Made by a program: the position numbers and the translations under genes. Positions 1 through 10,812 of a stretch of 64,000 bases of DNA are shown one piece after another (positions within the stretch are counted from its first letter, which is position 1; every line of letters begins with the position of its first letter). The notes below the pieces were generated by a model. That model was not told where the DNA came from. It saw nothing but the letters and a program-made list of their open reading frames with translations, and made no database searches. The DNA is from Bradyrhizobium genosp. L. GTDB lineage: Bacteria > Pseudomonadota > Alphaproteobacteria > Rhizobiales > Xanthobacteraceae. The stretch covers positions 6,597,501-6,661,500 of the forward strand of contig NZ_CP061378.1 of assembly GCF_015624485.1 (NCBI RefSeq), read 5' to 3'.

Positions 1-1702
1 CGTCGGCAATCGCGACGTGATGCGGGTGCGCCCCTTCATCCGGATTTCCGGCAATCTCTCGATGACCACGAGCGACCTGTCGGCGAAGATCCCCCCATTC
101 AACGCGCAGCGTTTGCTGACCGATGTCGGCTCCGACACGCCGGCGGCGGCCGAGGACACCAGCGCGGCGGCCGATGCCGCGGAGCCGGACGCCGAGGTCT
201 CCTTCGTCACCAAGGATCTCGGCACCGTGCTGCCGAAGGCGAAGCTCGCGGCGGTGGTCGCGCTCGACGACATCCTGATGCGGGTGCGCGACGCTGCCAA
301 CTGGCGCGGCTCCGGCGCTTCGGTGCGCTACGCCTCGCTCGCCAATGCGACGGCCGACGCGACCGGCGCGGCTGGCCCCGACCTGAAGATGGCCTATGCC
401 AGCGAAGGCAACGTCTCCGATCCCTATGCGGGATTCGAGACCCGCGTGGTGCCGGAGAACGTCACCTTGCTGGCGAAGACCAAGGAGCAAGTGACCGGCG
501 GCAATCCGACCGGGGAACGGACCCACGTCGTCAAGAAGGGCGACAGCATCGCCTCGATCCTGCGCGACCAGGGCGCGAACGCCGATGAAATCAAGGCGAT
601 CGCGGCGACGCTTGGCCCGCGCGGCCGGGACGGCGGCCTCAAGGAAGGCCAGAAGGTCCGCATCCTGATGGCACCGTCGGCGCCGGGCGCCCGGTTGCAG
701 CCATATCGCGTGATCGTCGCCAACGATTCGACCGTTGAAGCGATCGCCGCACTGTCCGACATCGGCAAATATGTCGCCGTCGACGTGCAGAGCATGAACA
801 CCGTCACCGACACCGCGGATAATTCCAAGGACGATGACGACGAAGATGATGGCACCGGCGTGCGGCTCTATCAGAGCATTTACGAGACCGCGCTGCGCAA
901 CAAGGTGCCGCCGACCGTGATCGAGGACATGGTCAAGATCTACTCCTACGACGTCGATTTCCAGCGCAAGGTGCAGCCCGGCGATTCCTTCGACGTGTTC
1001 TACGCAGGTGAGGACGAAGGCGTCGCCAACACCGAGAAGACCGAGGTGCTCTACGCCGCGCTGACGGTGGGCGGCGAAACCAAGAAATACTACCGTTTCC
1101 AGAGTTCCGACGACAACCTCGTCGACTACTATGACGAGACCGGCAAGAGCGCGAAGAAATTCCTGGTCCGCAAGCCGGTCGCCAACGCGATCATGCGCTC
1201 CGGCTTCGGCGGCCGCCGCCATCCGATCCTCGGCTATGTGAAGATGCACACCGGCGTCGACTGGGCCACCGCCTACGGCACGCCGATCTTCGCCTCCGGC
1301 AATGGCGTGATCGAGAAGATCGGCCCCGAAGGCGGCTACGGCAAATATATCCGCATGAAGCACGCCAATGGCTACGAGACCGCCTATGGCCACATGTCGG
1401 CGTTCGCCAAGGGCATGGAAGTCGGCAAGAAGGTGCGGCAGGGCCAGGTGATCGGCTTCGTCGGCTCGACCGGCCAATCGACCGGCCCGCACGTCCACTA
1501 CGAAATCCTGGTCAACGGCCGCTTCGTCGATCCGATGCGCGTGAAACTGCCGCGCGGCCGTTCGCTGGAAGGCCCGATGCTGGCGGCCTTCGAGAAGGCC
1601 CGCGACGGGATCGACGCCCAGATGAGCAGCCGCGGCAGCTCGCGCATCGTCTCGGACGCGTCGGGCACCACGTCGCAGACCCGCTCCATCAGCAACCGCT
1701 GA
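1..1702 (+). CDS. M23 family metallopeptidase with LysM-like domain (5' end outside window)
   Basis: Secreted or membrane-anchored peptidoglycan endopeptidase, by family. The frame is open to the left edge, so the true start and any N-terminal membrane anchor probably lie upstream. The first possible start inside the window is a GTG at 17 and residue numbers are counted from it. A LysM/OapA-like segment (THVVKKGDSIASIL) lies near residues 169-220. The C-terminal LytM/M23 domain is at about 395-515 and carries the zinc-ligand motifs HTGVD and GPHVHYE. An acidic run rich in Asp (residues 269-282) sits between the domains. The C-terminal 50 residues are Ser/Arg-rich and look disordered. All expected M23 ligands are present, so it should be catalytically active rather than a degenerate EnvC/NlpD-type activator. 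Substrate specificity cannot be read from the sequence. Confidence 0.9.
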   Translation, partial: VGNRDVMRVRPFIRISGNLSMTTSDLSAKIPPFNAQRLLTDVGSDTPAAAEDTSAAADAAEPDAEVSFVTKDLGTVLPKAKLAAVVALDDILMRVRDAANWRGSGASVRYASLANATADATGAAGPDLKMAYASEGNVSDPYAGFETRVVPENVTLLAKTKEQVTGGNPTGERTHVVKKGDSIASILRDQGANADEIKAIAATLGPRGRDGGLKEGQKVRILMAPSAPGARLQPYRVIVANDSTVEAIAALSDIGKYVAVDVQSMNTVTDTADNSKDDDDEDDGTGVRLYQSIYETALRNKVPPTVIEDMVKIYSYDVDFQRKVQPGDSFDVFYAGEDEGVANTEKTEVLYAALTVGGETKKYYRFQSSDDNLVDYYDETGKSAKKFLVRKPVANAIMRSGFGGRRHPILGYVKMHTGVDWATAYGTPIFASGNGVIEKIGPEGGYGKYIRMKHANGYETAYGHMSAFAKGMEVGKKVRQGQVIGFVGSTGQSTGPHVHYEILVNGRFVDPMRVKLPRGRSLEGPMLAAFEKARDGIDAQMSSRGSSRIVSDASGTTSQTRSISNR

Positions 1703-1729
1703 TCGCGTCTCCACTCGACGCTCCCACAC

Positions 1730-1815
1730 CGTCATGGCCGGGCTTGTCCCGGCCATCCACGTTCACTGTCCTCGCGCAAAAGACGTCGATGCCCGGGACA
1801 AGCCCGGGCATGACG
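1730..1815. repeat. Intergenic palindromic repeat, family D
   Basis: Two inverted arms (GTCATGGCCGGGCTTGTCCC on the left and its diverged complement ending GGGCATGAC on the right) flank a central spacer. It lies between the convergent M23 peptidase and clpB genes. It looks like a dispersed intergenic palindrome of Bradyrhizobium-type genomes. There is no T-run, so a terminator role is only possible through the hairpin itself. Confidence 0.65.
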
Positions 1816-1841
1816 AGAGTGTGTGTGCGAGCTGACCTACG

Positions 1842-4481
<2,640 letters not shown>

Positions 4482-4683
4482 TTCGTTTCCCTCGGCCTGC
4501 CGTCACCACCCATTCAGGCATGGTTCCGGCATCTTCATTGGGTTTTCACTAGGGTTTCCGCGGGCCGCGTTGACGTTCCTCAACCAGCCTCTGGTCGTCG
4601 CCATCATTTTTCAGGCTTGCCGCAGATGTGGGCATTTGGTTCCAAAACGGAAGAGCCACACTCGCGATTTTGCCCGGTGGATC

Positions 4684-5250
4684 TCAGCGCCGCACGATGG
4701 CGACAAGGTAGCGGCAGGGCTGAGCGCTCTCGTTACGAAAGACAATGTCCGACGGCGGGCCGAGCTCGACGCGGTCACCCGCAGCAAGCTCATGACGAAC
4801 CGTCCCCTCCATCAGCGTAAGGCGGCCATCGATGACCCAGACCACCTGACGGACCAGGTGATAGGCGCTGGCGGGAAAACCGGCCTCCTGCTGCGCAGGC
4901 AGTTCGATCTCGACCAGCTCGAGTGGATTGGCGGGATGCAGGAACACCTGCCGTCGTAGATAGGCCGCCTGCGGATCGCGCCAGACCGGCTGGTCCTTGG
5001 CGCGCTGCAGGCGGGACCCCTCAGCCGCAGCAACCTCGAACAGTCCAGCCAGGGTCAGGCCATAGGCCGTGGCGATCCGCGACAGCGTTACCGCCGTCGG
5101 GCTCGCCTCGGCCCGCTCGATCTTGCTGAGCATGGCCTTGGACACGCCGGCCCGCCCGGCGAGTTGCGCCAGCGACCAGCCGCGCCCCTCCCGTTCGGCG
5201 CGAACGCGCCTTCCAAGAGCCTCGTCGGCCTTGTCCTCTATAATTGACAT
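4684..5250 (-). CDS. XRE family transcriptional regulator with C-terminal cupin domain
   Basis: 188-residue DNA-binding regulator: HTH_XRE at residues 12-66 (SLAQLAGRAGVSKAMLSKIE recognition region) joined to a single cupin_2 ligand-binding barrel at about 105-185. This is the common architecture of small-molecule-responsive repressors. The start at 5250 (MSIIEDKADEALG) is where the HTH alignment begins. The frame is open much further upstream but that part runs antisense through two real genes. It is divergent from the GNAT acetyltransferase, with 57 bp between the start codons, so it probably regulates that gene and itself. An AT-rich imperfect palindrome lies in the gap. The ligand is unknown. 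Confidence 0.93.
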   Translation of the reverse strand: MSIIEDKADEALGRRVRAEREGRGWSLAQLAGRAGVSKAMLSKIERAEASPTAVTLSRIATAYGLTLAGLFEVAAAEGSRLQRAKDQPVWRDPQAAYLRRQVFLHPANPLELVEIELPAQQEAGFPASAYHLVRQVVWVIDGRLTLMEGTVRHELAAGDRVELGPPSDIVFRNESAQPCRYLVAIVRR

Positions 5251-5251
5251 G

Positions 5252-5262
5252 ATATCCAATAT
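5252..5262. promoter_or_regulatory. Candidate operator between XRE-cupin regulator and GNAT gene
   Basis: ATATCCAATAT is an ATAT-N3-ATAT dyad directly beside the regulator's start codon, in an otherwise GC-rich 57-bp divergent promoter region. Its position suits autorepression plus control of the acetyltransferase. This is inference from placement and symmetry only. Confidence 0.35.
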
Positions 5263-5307
5263 AGTGGACGATCCTGCCAATGCAAGAGACGGAACAAGGA
5301 AAATGCG

Positions 5308-5823
5308 ATGACCATCCGCCCGGCCACCGAGCAGGACATTCCCGCGATCACCGCGATCTTCAATGAGGCGGTCGCCAACTCGAACGCGATCTGGACGGAG
5401 AAGCAGGACACCGACGCCGAGCGGCTCGCCTGGATGCAGGCGCGGCAGGCGCTGGGCTACCCGGTGCTGGTCGCGGCCGAAGGGCCCGTGGTGCTCGGCT
5501 ACGGCACGTTCGGCGATTTCCGGGCCTTTCCGGGCTATCGCTACAGCGTGGAGCACAGCGTCTATATCCACGCCGACCATCGCGGCCGCGGCCTCGGACG
5601 CGTCATCGTCGACGAGCTCGTGGCTGCAGCGATAGCGCTCGGCAAGCACGTCATGATCGCCGGCATCGACGGCGGCAATCCCGCTTCGCTCCGGCTGCAC
5701 ACGAGCATGGGCTTCGTCGAGGTCGCAAGGATGCCGGAGGTCGGCCGCAAGTTCGGTCGCTGGCTCGATCTGGTGTTCATGCAGCGCGTGCTGGACGCTC
5801 CGGGCGCGGCGCGGCCCGACTAG
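5308..5823 (+). CDS. GNAT family N-acetyltransferase (phosphinothricin acetyltransferase-like)
   Basis: 171-residue single-domain acetyltransferase that should move an acetyl group from acetyl-CoA to an amine such as an amino acid or amino-acid analogue. The N-terminus TIRPATEQDIPAITAIFNEAV and the body are typical of the Pat/Bar/MddA group. The acetyl-CoA pyrophosphate loop HRGRGLGR lies at about 92-99 and is followed by the characteristic asparagine and MGFVEV strand near residues 126-140. The start at 5308 has an AAGGA site 8 bp upstream. Opposite orientation to the XRE-cupin gene suggests substrate-induced expression. Phosphinothricin or methionine sulfone are family substrates, but the physiological one here is not determinable. 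Confidence 0.92.
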   Translation: MTIRPATEQDIPAITAIFNEAVANSNAIWTEKQDTDAERLAWMQARQALGYPVLVAAEGPVVLGYGTFGDFRAFPGYRYSVEHSVYIHADHRGRGLGRVIVDELVAAAIALGKHVMIAGIDGGNPASLRLHTSMGFVEVARMPEVGRKFGRWLDLVFMQRVLDAPGAARPD

Positions 5824-5883
5824 CTGCGTGCCCCTCGCGGGGTGGCGGTTCTCGTCGCGCGCCAAACAGGCTAGAGCGGACAC

Positions 5884-6654
5884 ATGGAACCAGCACGCGC
5901 CGCCGCCACGATCACCGGCATCTACCGCTATCCCGTCAAGGGTCTCACCCCCGAGCCGCTGCCTCAGGCCGAGCTGAAGAGCGGCCAGACGCTCCGCTCG
6001 GATCGCCGCTACGCGATCGAGAACGGCCCGAGCGGCTTCGATCCGGGCGCGCCGCAATGGCTGGCGAAGCCGCATTTCCTGATGCTGCAGCGGGACGAGT
6101 GGCTGGCGCCGCTGCGCACCCATTTCGACGACGACAGCCATGTGCTGACGCTGCATCGCGACGGCGCGATGGCGGCGCAAGGCGATCTCGAGACGGCCGC
6201 GGGACGCGCGGCGATCGAGCGCTATTTTGCCGATCGCCACGCCGGCCAGATCAAGGGGCCGCCCAAGGTGCTGGCGAGCCCCGGCCACAGCTTCTCCGAC
6301 GTCCCGCGCAAGGTGGTCTCGATCATCAATCTGGCGAGCCTGCGCGCGATCGAGGCCATGGTGCAGGCGCCGGTCCATCCCCTGCGCTTCCGCGCCAACC
6401 TCTATGTCGAGGGCTGGCCGGCCTGGCACGAGGCCACGCTGCTCGACCAGACGATTGCGATCGGCAGCGCGCGGGCGAAGGTGGTGAAGCGCATCACCCG
6501 CTGCGCCGCGGTCAATGTCGATCCCGACAGCGGCGTGCGCGACCTCAAGGTGCCGCAGACGCTGATGCAGCGCTTCGGCCACAATGAATGCGGCATCTAT
6601 GCCGAGATCATCACCGACGGCGAGGTTGCCGTCGGTGACACGATCGGCGCTTAA
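5884..6654 (+). CDS. MOSC domain-containing protein
   Basis: 256 residues with an N-terminal MOSC beta-barrel (ITGIYRYPVKGLTPEPL near residue 11) and a C-terminal MOSC fold. The conserved cysteine lies in RITRCAAVNVDP (about residues 200-211), the residue that binds molybdenum cofactor in mARC/YcbX relatives. The protein probably acts as a small molybdoenzyme, or as a sulfur-carrier, reducing N-hydroxylated compounds. It is soluble, with no signal peptide. It lies 60 bp downstream of the acetyltransferase in the same direction, but functional linkage is not evident. No ferredoxin domain is fused, unlike E. coli YcbX, so an external electron donor would be needed. Confidence 0.9.
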   Translation: MEPARAAATITGIYRYPVKGLTPEPLPQAELKSGQTLRSDRRYAIENGPSGFDPGAPQWLAKPHFLMLQRDEWLAPLRTHFDDDSHVLTLHRDGAMAAQGDLETAAGRAAIERYFADRHAGQIKGPPKVLASPGHSFSDVPRKVVSIINLASLRAIEAMVQAPVHPLRFRANLYVEGWPAWHEATLLDQTIAIGSARAKVVKRITRCAAVNVDPDSGVRDLKVPQTLMQRFGHNECGIYAEIITDGEVAVGDTIGA

Positions 6655-6703
6655 AGCGCGATGAGATTGGGTTAAACCATCATCGCGCTTCAGCTCCTTG
6701 TTT

Positions 6704-6752
6704 GAGCATGATCTTTTCGGAAAACCGCTTCACACTTTTCCGGATCATGCTC
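6704..6752. repeat. Palindromic repeat, family E (GAGCATGATC type)
   Basis: A 49-bp near-perfect inverted repeat with arms GAGCATGATC...GATCATGCTC and internal AAAAC/TTTTCCGG complementarity. It is a common dispersed element in Bradyrhizobium and Rhodopseudomonas genomes. Read with its TAG prefix on the minus strand, it supplies the stop codon of the gene at 6752. A diverged partial copy lies at 26161-26200. Confidence 0.75.
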
Positions 6753-7408
6753 TAGTTGGTCGGCATCACATAGGCATAGATCCGGCCGCGCGACACCGAC
6801 GCCTCGCGGACGCGGTTGCCGTTGTTGCCCGAGATCATGATCGGATTGCCCTTGGCGTCGATGCCGGTGATGATGCCGACATGGCCGCCGCCGCGGCGGC
6901 CCATCACGGCGATGGCGCCGACCTGCGGTCCCGAGACGCGCTGGCCGTAATGGGCGAACGAGCTCGCCATGTCCGAATTGGTGCCGCGATAGCCGGTATC
7001 CTTCAGCACCATGTTCATGAAGCGTGCGCACCACAGGCTGCGACGGCTGGTCGGATTGCCGCCGATATAGCGGCGGGCCTCGGCTACGAGGCCGGGCGAG
7101 CCATAGCTGCTGTCCGCGAAGGTCACGCCGCCGGTGTTCGGCACGGCGTCCGTGTGGGGCACGAAGGCCGCATTGGCATCGGCAAAGCCGCCCATCGGCG
7201 TCTCTTCGGCGCGCGCGAGCCGCGCCGCATGCCGCGTGTGACGATAGGCGTAGTGCTGCGCGTGATGGCCGGCGTAAGCCGAATGCGCATGATGCGAATG
7301 ACGGGGACGGGCGGACGCCGGAGCGGCAGAGACGACGGCGAGAGTGAGCGAACAAAGAGCCAGCGCGATAACGCGAAGCGACCGGCGATACGCAAGCAAC
7401 TGAACCAT
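6752..7408 (-). CDS. Secreted TIGR02594 / CHAP-like cysteine amidase family protein
   Basis: 218-residue exported protein: basic N-terminus, hydrophobic core VIALALCSLTLAVVSA and an Ala-X-Ala cleavage region near residue 35, then a His/Tyr/Ala-rich linker (about 36-70). The C-terminal 120 residues match the TIGR02594 (NlpC/P60-CHAP-like) fold. The likely nucleophile is the cysteine in SLWCARFMN and the histidine is in GGGHVGIITG. It probably cleaves or binds peptidoglycan peptides in the periplasm. I chose the ATG at 7408, with an AGAGGA site about 11 bp upstream, over a GTG 45 bp earlier. The stop codon is the first triplet of the family E repeat, so the extreme C-terminus may be variable between strains. 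Confidence 0.82.
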   Translation of the reverse strand: MVQLLAYRRSLRVIALALCSLTLAVVSAAPASARPRHSHHAHSAYAGHHAQHYAYRHTRHAARLARAEETPMGGFADANAAFVPHTDAVPNTGGVTFADSSYGSPGLVAEARRYIGGNPTSRRSLWCARFMNMVLKDTGYRGTNSDMASSFAHYGQRVSGPQVGAIAVMGRRGGGHVGIITGIDAKGNPIMISGNNGNRVREASVSRGRIYAYVMPTN

Positions 7409-7640
7409 TCTTGACTTGATCCTCTGGAGCAACCCCCGTTCCCCACCGCGCACCCCGAGGGAACGCGGCGGTGGTTTTGCAAGCCGGGATGTGGCGAGAG
7501 GAAGATTTCATGCGGCGCTGCGGAAACGATTTCGGGGTCATTCCGCGAAGATTCCATGACGAAAAGAAACCGCGGCTGCCGCATTGCGGCCGCGAAAATT
7601 AACTGCAAATCTGGAGGCGGCAAATGAGAAGGAAAGTTCA

Positions 7641-8513
7641 ATGCCCCACGCCATGACGAAAGATCATGTCCGCCTCTATTTCGAGGAGGCCGGCCACGGC
7701 ACCCCGATCATCTTCCTGCACGAGTTCGCAGCCGATCACACCAATTGGGAGCCGCAGATGCGCTACTTCTCGCGCGGCCACCGTTGCATCGCCTATTCCG
7801 CGCGCGGCTACACGCCGTCGGACGTGCCACCGGGCGCCGAGGTCTACACCTACGAGCACTTCTATCGGGACGCGCTCGCGGTGCTCGATCACCTCGGCAT
7901 CGCCAAGGCGCATTTGGTCGGGCTCTCGATGGGCTCCTATTCGTCGCTGCAGATCGGCCTCAACGCGCCGGAGCGCGCGCTGTCGATGACGCTGGCCGCG
8001 GTCGGCTCGGGTTCGCCGCTCGAGAACCTCGATGCCTTCCGCGCGCAGTGCCGCGCCAATGCCGAGCAGTATGAGACGATCGGCTCGGTCGAGGTCGCGA
8101 AGGTGACGCGCGAGGCGCCGAGCCGGATCCCGTTCCTGCTCAAGGATCCGCGCGGCCACGCCGATTTCTACGCCGCGCTGGCGCGCCACGATGCCAAGGG
8201 CTCGGCCAACACGATGCGCAGTTTTCAAGGCGGCCGGCCCTCGATCTACACCATGACCGACGCGATCCGCCGCGTGCCGACGCCGGCGCTGATCCTGTGC
8301 GGCGACGAGGACGACAATTGCGTAGCGCCGAGCATGTTCTTGAAGAAGCACCTGCCGGCCGCGGGGCTCGCGTTCTTTCCGAAGGCGGGGCATGTGCTCA
8401 ATCTCGAGGAGCCGGCGCTGTTCAACGAGATGGTCGAGCGCTTCATCACGCTGGTCGAGGCCGGACGATGGCCGGTACGCGATCCGCGGTCGCAGGTGGC
8501 GGCGGCGGTGTAG
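7641..8513 (+). CDS. Alpha/beta hydrolase
   Basis: 290-residue soluble alpha/beta-hydrolase fold enzyme. The oxyanion-hole HEF lies near residue 28, the nucleophile elbow is GLSMGSYSS (Ser about 97), the acid is probably in CGDEDDNCVAP (about 222-232), and the catalytic histidine is in KAGHVLN (about 253). The architecture matches esterase/lactonase/haloperoxidase-like members such as 3-oxoadipate enol-lactonase relatives. The start at 7641 is preceded by AGAAGGAAAG at good spacing; an upstream in-frame start would lack one. It is divergent from the TIGR02594 gene and stands alone, with the family C repeat behind it. No aromatic-catabolic neighbours support a pathway. Confidence 0.88.
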   Translation: MPHAMTKDHVRLYFEEAGHGTPIIFLHEFAADHTNWEPQMRYFSRGHRCIAYSARGYTPSDVPPGAEVYTYEHFYRDALAVLDHLGIAKAHLVGLSMGSYSSLQIGLNAPERALSMTLAAVGSGSPLENLDAFRAQCRANAEQYETIGSVEVAKVTREAPSRIPFLLKDPRGHADFYAALARHDAKGSANTMRSFQGGRPSIYTMTDAIRRVPTPALILCGDEDDNCVAPSMFLKKHLPAAGLAFFPKAGHVLNLEEPALFNEMVERFITLVEAGRWPVRDPRSQVAAAV

Positions 8514-8518
8514 GTCTC

Positions 8519-8600
8519 CGTCATTCCGGGGCTTCGCGAAGCGAAGAACCCGGAATCTCGAGATTCCGGGTCTGGTCCTTCGGACCATCCCGGAATGACG
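8519..8600. repeat. Intergenic palindromic repeat, family C
   Basis: Begins GTCATTCCGGGGCTTCGCGA and ends with the inverted arm CATCCCGGAATGAC, with a perfect inner palindrome CCGGAATCTCGAGATTCCGG. It fills the gap between two convergent genes. Related copies lie at 25300-25404 and 52667-52769. Confidence 0.8.
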
Positions 8601-8608
8601 CCGAGACG

Positions 8609-9274
8609 TCACTTCCCCTTCTCTCCCCGGCTCAGCAAAAATACGCCCTGCTCGCCGAACATGTTCCACACCCACCACGGCAGGTTCAGCGGCACCGGGC
8701 GGCCGTAGAGATCGAGCGCGACGGCGCGCTCCATCTTGACGTTGATCTCGTCGCAGAGCTCCACGAAATCCTTGATGGTGCAGAAGTGGATGTTCGAGGT
8801 GTCGTACCAGCTCGCCGGCAGATTCTCGGTGCGCGGCATGTGGCCGCCGATCAGGAGCTGCAGCCGCATCTTCCAGAAGCCGAAATTCGGGAACGAGACG
8901 ATGGCGCGGTGGCCGATCCGCAGCAGGTTTTCCAGCACCACCTTGGGCTGCCGCGTCGCCTGCAAGGTTTGCGACAGGATCACATAGTCGAAGGCATCGT
9001 CGGGATAGTTGACGAGATCGGTGTCGGCGTCGCCCTGCACCACCGCGAGCCCCTTGGCGACGCAGCCGTTGACACCCTCGCGCGACAGCTCGATGCCGCG
9101 GCCGTCGATGCCGCGGCTCTCCAGCAATTGCAGCAACTCTCCGTCGCCGCAGCCGACGTCGAGCACGCGCGAGCCGGGCTTGACCATCTCGGCGACCAAG
9201 AGATGGTCTCTGCGATAGCCGCCGGTGCGCTCCGGCGCGACACCCGGCAGGGGCAATGTCTGCTGCATGCTCAT
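8609..9274 (-). CDS. metW: Methionine biosynthesis protein MetW
   Basis: 221-residue class I methyltransferase-fold protein. The SAM-binding motif [12 protein letters not shown] lies at about residues 36-47, and the MetW-typical segment [20 protein letters not shown] follows near 125-145. MetW works with MetX as the homoserine acyltransferase partner in many proteobacteria. Its start overlaps the end of metX by 4 bp (ATGA), so the two are translationally coupled and share the SAM-II riboswitch upstream of metX. Full length and no missing motifs. Confidence 0.95.
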   Translation of the reverse strand: MSMQQTLPLPGVAPERTGGYRRDHLLVAEMVKPGSRVLDVGCGDGELLQLLESRGIDGRGIELSREGVNGCVAKGLAVVQGDADTDLVNYPDDAFDYVILSQTLQATRQPKVVLENLLRIGHRAIVSFPNFGFWKMRLQLLIGGHMPRTENLPASWYDTSNIHFCTIKDFVELCDEINVKMERAVALDLYGRPVPLNLPWWVWNMFGEQGVFLLSRGEKGK

Positions 9275-10479
9275 GACTGGGCCTCGCCGCCCCTGAGGCC
9301 GCGCGCCTTGCCTGCGGCCTGCAGGAACGCGCGCGAGATCTCGAAGAATTCCGGCACGTCGAGCAGGAAGGCGTCATGGCCGCGATCGGTCTCGATCTCG
9401 GCGAACGACACCCGCGCGCTCGACGCGTTCAGCGCATGCACCAGCGCACGCGATTCCGAGGTCGGAAACAGCCAGTCGCTGGTGAACGACACCACGCAGA
9501 ACCGCGTCTTGATGCCGGTGAACGCATTCGCCAGCGCGCCGTTGTGGTCGGCGGCGATGTCGAAATAGTCCATCGCGCGGGTCAGATAGAGATAGGAGTT
9601 GGCGTCGAAGCGCTCGACGAACGACGAGCCCTGGTAGCGCAGATAGCTCTCGACCTGGAAATCCGCATCGAACGAGAAGGTCGGCAGTTCGCGGTCCTGC
9701 ATCCGCCGCCCGAACTTGCGATGCAGCGCGGCGTCCGAGAGATAGGTGATGTGCGCGGCCATCCGCGCCACCGCGAGCCCGCGATGCGGATGGGTATCCT
9801 CGTCGACATAGCGGCCGCCGCGCCAGTCCGGATCGGCCATCACGGCCTGCCGCCCCAGTTCGTGGAACGCGATGTTCTGCGCCGAGTGGCGCGTCGAGCA
9901 GGCGATTGCCAAGGTCGAGAACACGCGCTCCGGATACGCCGCAGTCCATTGCAGCACCTGCATGCCGCCCATCGAGCCGCCGACCACGCAGAACAGCGTA
10001 TCGATGCCGAGGCGATCGATCAGCATCGCCTGCGCGCGCACCATGTCGGGGATGGTGATGACGGGGAATTCGAGCCCCCACGCCTTGCCCGTCGCCGGAT
10101 TGATCGAAGCCGGGCCGGTCGAGCCCATGCAGCCGCCGATCACGTTGGAGCAGATGATGAAGTATTTTTCGGGATCGAGCGGCTTGCCGGCCCCGACCAT
10201 GGTGTCCCACCAACCGGACTTTCCGGTGACCGGATGGACGTTGTTGACGTGCTGATCGCCGGTCAGCGCATGGCAGATCAGGATCGCGTTGGAGCGGTCG
10301 GCGTTGAGCTCGCCATAGGTCTGGTAGGCGATCTGGAACGGTGCGAGATCGACGCCGCAGTCGAGCTTGAGCGGCTGGTCCACGCCGAACTTCGCCACCA
10401 AAGACGAGGGATGATCGACCTCATGGGCGCGATCGTCGCTGGGGACCTGCTGGCTCGTTATCGGACGCACGTTGTTCAT
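9271..10479 (-). CDS. metX: Homoserine O-acetyltransferase MetX
   Basis: 402-residue alpha/beta-hydrolase-fold acyltransferase that activates homoserine for methionine synthesis. The nucleophile elbow is GGSMGGMQ (Ser near 165). Family signatures [15 protein letters not shown] and [11 protein letters not shown] are present, as are the C-terminal acid (FTSDWLFP) and histidine (DRGHDAF). Acetyl versus succinyl preference cannot be settled by reading. The ATG is followed by a variable 25-residue N-terminus, and the conserved part begins at SSLVAKFG. Expression should be controlled by S-adenosylmethionine through the SAM-II aptamer and terminator in the 5' leader, so both metX and metW would fall when SAM is plentiful. 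Confidence 0.97.
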   Translation of the reverse strand: MNNVRPITSQQVPSDDRAHEVDHPSSLVAKFGVDQPLKLDCGVDLAPFQIAYQTYGELNADRSNAILICHALTGDQHVNNVHPVTGKSGWWDTMVGAGKPLDPEKYFIICSNVIGGCMGSTGPASINPATGKAWGLEFPVITIPDMVRAQAMLIDRLGIDTLFCVVGGSMGGMQVLQWTAAYPERVFSTLAIACSTRHSAQNIAFHELGRQAVMADPDWRGGRYVDEDTHPHRGLAVARMAAHITYLSDAALHRKFGRRMQDRELPTFSFDADFQVESYLRYQGSSFVERFDANSYLYLTRAMDYFDIAADHNGALANAFTGIKTRFCVVSFTSDWLFPTSESRALVHALNASSARVSFAEIETDRGHDAFLLDVPEFFEISRAFLQAAGKARGLRGGEAQS

Positions 10480-10530
10480 GTAGGCGACCTCGCCTCCACG
10501 CGGGAGGCCTCGAACAGGAATCAGGCCAAT

Positions 10531-10563
10531 AAAAAACCCGGCCTGAACATAGGTTCGGCCGGG
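10531..10563 (-). terminator. Intrinsic terminator in metX leader (SAM-II expression platform)
   Basis: On the minus strand, CCCGGCCGAAC pairs with GTTCAGGCCGGG around a short loop and is followed directly by TTTTTT. It lies between the SAM-II aptamer and the metX start codon. GGCCGGGG just after the aptamer could compete with the terminator's 5' arm, giving an antiterminator. It is a classic transcription-attenuation layout. Confidence 0.85.
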
Positions 10564-10584
10564 AGCTAGCTGAGCTGTCCCCGG

Positions 10585-10640
10585 CCTGTTTAGCGAGTTG
10601 TTTAACGTGGCTGCAAGCCGGCCGGCTCAAATGACCACGG
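10585..10640 (-). promoter_or_regulatory. SAM-II riboswitch aptamer upstream of metXW
   Basis: Read on the minus strand: P1 5' arm CCGTGG, then TCATTTGAGCCGG, then CTTGCAG, the P1 3' arm CCACG, and the single-stranded tail TTAAACAACTCGCTAAAC that forms the pseudoknot with the P1 loop. These are the conserved blocks of the SAM-II (metA) motif found in Alphaproteobacteria. It lies 105 bp upstream of metX, starts just after a good promoter, and is followed by an intrinsic terminator. S-adenosylmethionine binding would reduce metXW expression. Confidence 0.92.
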
Positions 10641-10650
10641 AGTGGGGCAA

Positions 10651-10679
10651 ACGTAGTCCCCGCGCCTCCCGCCGTCAAG
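10651..10679 (-). promoter_or_regulatory. Housekeeping promoter for metXW leader
   Basis: On the minus strand CTTGAC is separated by 17 bp from CTACGT, close to the alphaproteobacterial sigma-70 consensus CTTGAC-N17-CTATAT. The predicted transcription start falls within about 10 bp of the 5' edge of the SAM-II aptamer, where it should be for a riboswitch leader. Confidence 0.7.
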
Positions 10680-10812
10680 GCGGGCCCAATGGTTAACCGA
10701 TTGCGCAACGCACGCCTGCGAGGTTTCTCTTTGCTTTCGGTTGCCGTCTTTCCTAATCAGGGAGCCGTCCGGAACGAGGTCAGGCCACCCGGACGAACAA
10801 GGTTTCTACGCA

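Noticed and set aside
4684..6582. 632-residue frame containing the XRE-cupin protein
   Set aside because: The N-terminal two-thirds run antisense through the GNAT and MOSC genes. The HTH domain sets the start at 5250.
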